DNA from: an uncultured Collinsella sp.
Lineage (GTDB): Bacteria; Actinomycetota; Coriobacteriia; Coriobacteriales; Coriobacteriaceae
Direction of reading: 5' to 3'
Length of the DNA: 64,000 nucleotides
Assembly (NCBI GenBank): GCA_902465015.1
Contig: CABQLK010000001.1
Location: 62,001-126,000 of the forward strand
How positions within the stretch are numbered: position 1 is the stretch's first letter; every line of letters begins with the position of its first letter. The notes beneath the pieces were generated by a model. The model was not told the DNA's origin. It searched no databases and saw nothing but the letters and a program-made list of their open reading frames with translations. Positions 62,997 through 64,000 of this stretch are shown in pieces. The position numbers and the translations under genes are program-made.

Positions 62997-64000
62997 CTAT
63001 TCGGAAGGTGCCTCTTCGTCTCGCATGCCTTTCCAGTTGCGGATAAGCGCCTTGCGTAGTTCGTTTTGCTCTCGCTGGTACCCGGTGTCGGTACAGCGAG
63101 GCATGCCGAGTGCTTCGCGAATGTTGTTCATGGCGCGGTGAAAGGCGAGCTGGCTACCGAACTGAGCCGAAGTGAGCGTAACGATTCGATATCCCATTTG
63201 GGAGAGAACGGCCTCTCGCTCCGCATCTGCCCCCTTGCGCTCGAACTCATCGTGAAAGCCGCCCTTATATTCGATACCGAGCTCCCTGCGCTTGTAGGTA
63301 ACGAGCGCATCGATTTTGAGTGTTCGAGCTTTGGCGCAATGCCAGAGACGTTGAGGAATCTCGAGCGGTTTGTTGAGTTCGATACCTCGGATGCCAACGC
63401 CGCCTTCGCTTGTTGGGAGCGAGAGGGCGATTGCCGAAGCGGTCTCCATAGGCGAGGCCGAGCGATTGTAGATGTGCCTGAGCGCGAGCCGTGCACGTGT
63501 GGCACCGGGTTTGCCGGGGTGCCGATCGAGCAGTTCGGTTATTTCATCCTTGGAGGTGGTGGCTGGTTGCTCGGTATAAGGGTCGGCGGGATTGAGCCCC
63601 ATGCGATAATCGCCGCAAACTTCATAGCCATATTCGAGATATTCGATCCTATCCATCCACTCGGCAGCGAGCACGAAGGTGAAGGCTTCGTCGGTGATGA
63701 AGATTCCGGGCGTCAACTCGTCAATATGCTCGTAGGGAAGATTTTGTCCAAGAATGTGGCAAATGACGCCTTTGGCGCGAATTCGCTCGAATTCGAATAC
63801 AACCGAGATATCGATAGTCTTGAGCATATCGGACGGAATGCCGCAGTCGGTAAGGGCCTGTCGTATGCGCGCAACACGTTGCTGGGTGGAGATGCCTCGT
63901 GCGCCTATCTGGTAGTCGTGCCGCGCAAGAGACTGAACCAAATTCTGGGGCGCATGATGGACAAGCCATGCGGTTTTATGCGAAATGAGAACAGGAGTAT
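62997..64000 (-). CDS. Putative nuclease-fold protein, paralogue of 20862-21989; 5' end outside window
   Basis: The frame is open through base 64000, so the start is missing; the visible N-terminal part reads LISHKTAWLVHHAPQNLVQS, matching ISHFSAL of the other copy. Further shared blocks: HILGQNLPY...IFITDEAFTFVLA, YEVCGDYRM, RSASPMETASAIAL and IDALVTYKRRELGIEYKGGF followed by H, then LSQMGYRIVTLTSAQF. Asp, Glu and His of the IDAL...IEYKGGFH block fit a PD-(D/E)XK-like site. A TTG at 63941 is not the natural start. It borders a tRNA-Ser scar, a common place for acquired genes. Function is unproven. Confidence 0.55.
   Translation of the reverse strand, partial: TPVLISHKTAWLVHHAPQNLVQSLARHDYQIGARGISTQQRVARIRQALTDCGIPSDMLKTIDISVVFEFERIRAKGVICHILGQNLPYEHIDELTPGIFITDEAFTFVLAAEWMDRIEYLEYGYEVCGDYRMGLNPADPYTEQPATTSKDEITELLDRHPGKPGATRARLALRHIYNRSASPMETASAIALSLPTSEGGVGIRGIELNKPLEIPQRLWHCAKARTLKIDALVTYKRRELGIEYKGGFHDEFERKGADAEREAVLSQMGYRIVTLTSAQFGSQLAFHRAMNNIREALGMPRCTDTGYQREQNELRKALIRNWKGMRDEEAPSE

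Noticed and set aside
63941..63941. TTG at 63941 as the start of the right-edge gene
   Set aside because: The frame stays open to the window end and the upstream residues contain the ISHxxA block shared with the paralogue, so the real start is outside.

Overview
The window looks like chromosome of a high-GC anaerobic actinobacterium of the class Coriobacteriia, most like Collinsella. This is inferred from overall gene style, a membrane-bound group 4 [NiFe] hydrogenase, an NfnAB-type transhydrogenase, a sortase-anchored gut-type glycosidase and very GC-rich codon use. No ribosomal RNA is present, so the genus is an inference. Most genes lie on the minus strand.

Layout. 1-5.1 kb: energy-converting [NiFe] hydrogenase operon, running off the left edge, whose membrane arm is a fused NuoL-like/NuoH-like protein. 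5.1-9 kb: a lone transposase-type HTH gene, an old-yellow-enzyme flavoprotein, an array of four fixed-geometry palindromes and initiator tRNA-Met. 9-14.2 kb: coaX, a degenerate biotin ligase-like gene, folP-folK fusion, sirtuin and exonuclease III. 14.3-17.6 kb: a vitamin-type ECF transporter (S, fused A1-A2, T). 17.8-23 kb: glmU, prs and pth, interrupted by an island in which two 204-bp terminal-inverted-repeat elements flank a putative nuclease-fold gene. 23-29.6 kb: nfnA-nfnB, a cytidylate kinase-like gene and a polar amino-acid ABC importer. 29.9-39.7 kb: yqeY, a parvulin foldase, an orphan PTS EIIA, purN-purM-purF, a CmpB-like membrane protein, a MoaE-like protein, sortase B and purE. 39.9-46.3 kb: a 2137-residue cell-wall GH31 enzyme (probable alpha-N-acetylgalactosaminidase) with FN3, CBM32, dockerin, cohesin and FIVAR modules, and a G10 tract just upstream of its start. 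46.3-47.2 kb: a 900-bp region of mobile-looking palindromes. 47.2-61.9 kb: carB-carA, a membrane protein, an ABC exporter, a NUDIX hydrolase, purD, purA, dnaB and rplI-rpsR-ssb-rpsF. 62.3-64 kb: two serine tRNAs, a scar of repeated tRNA tails and a second copy of the nuclease-fold family cut by the right edge.

The core genes form a nucleotide-synthesis and replication/translation neighbourhood: prs makes PRPP, purF/M/N/E/D/A use it, carAB feeds pyrimidines and arginine, and dnaB/ssb with the small ribosomal proteins sit together as in many bacteria. The energy genes (hydrogenase, Nfn) fit a ferredoxin-based fermentative anaerobe. The surface genes (sortase B, GH31) fit mucin or glycoprotein foraging.

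The most unusual material is intergenic: many perfect palindromes of several sequence families, many of them carrying GGGAC; three 204-bp elements with shared ends and unrelated middles; four dyads at 8.4-8.7 kb with an invariant 25-nt core length; and the alternating tRNA-Ser tails at 62.6-62.9 kb. Two paralogous proteins with a PD-(D/E)XK-like C-terminus sit beside such elements and are the best candidates here for an undescribed mobile or defence-related system.
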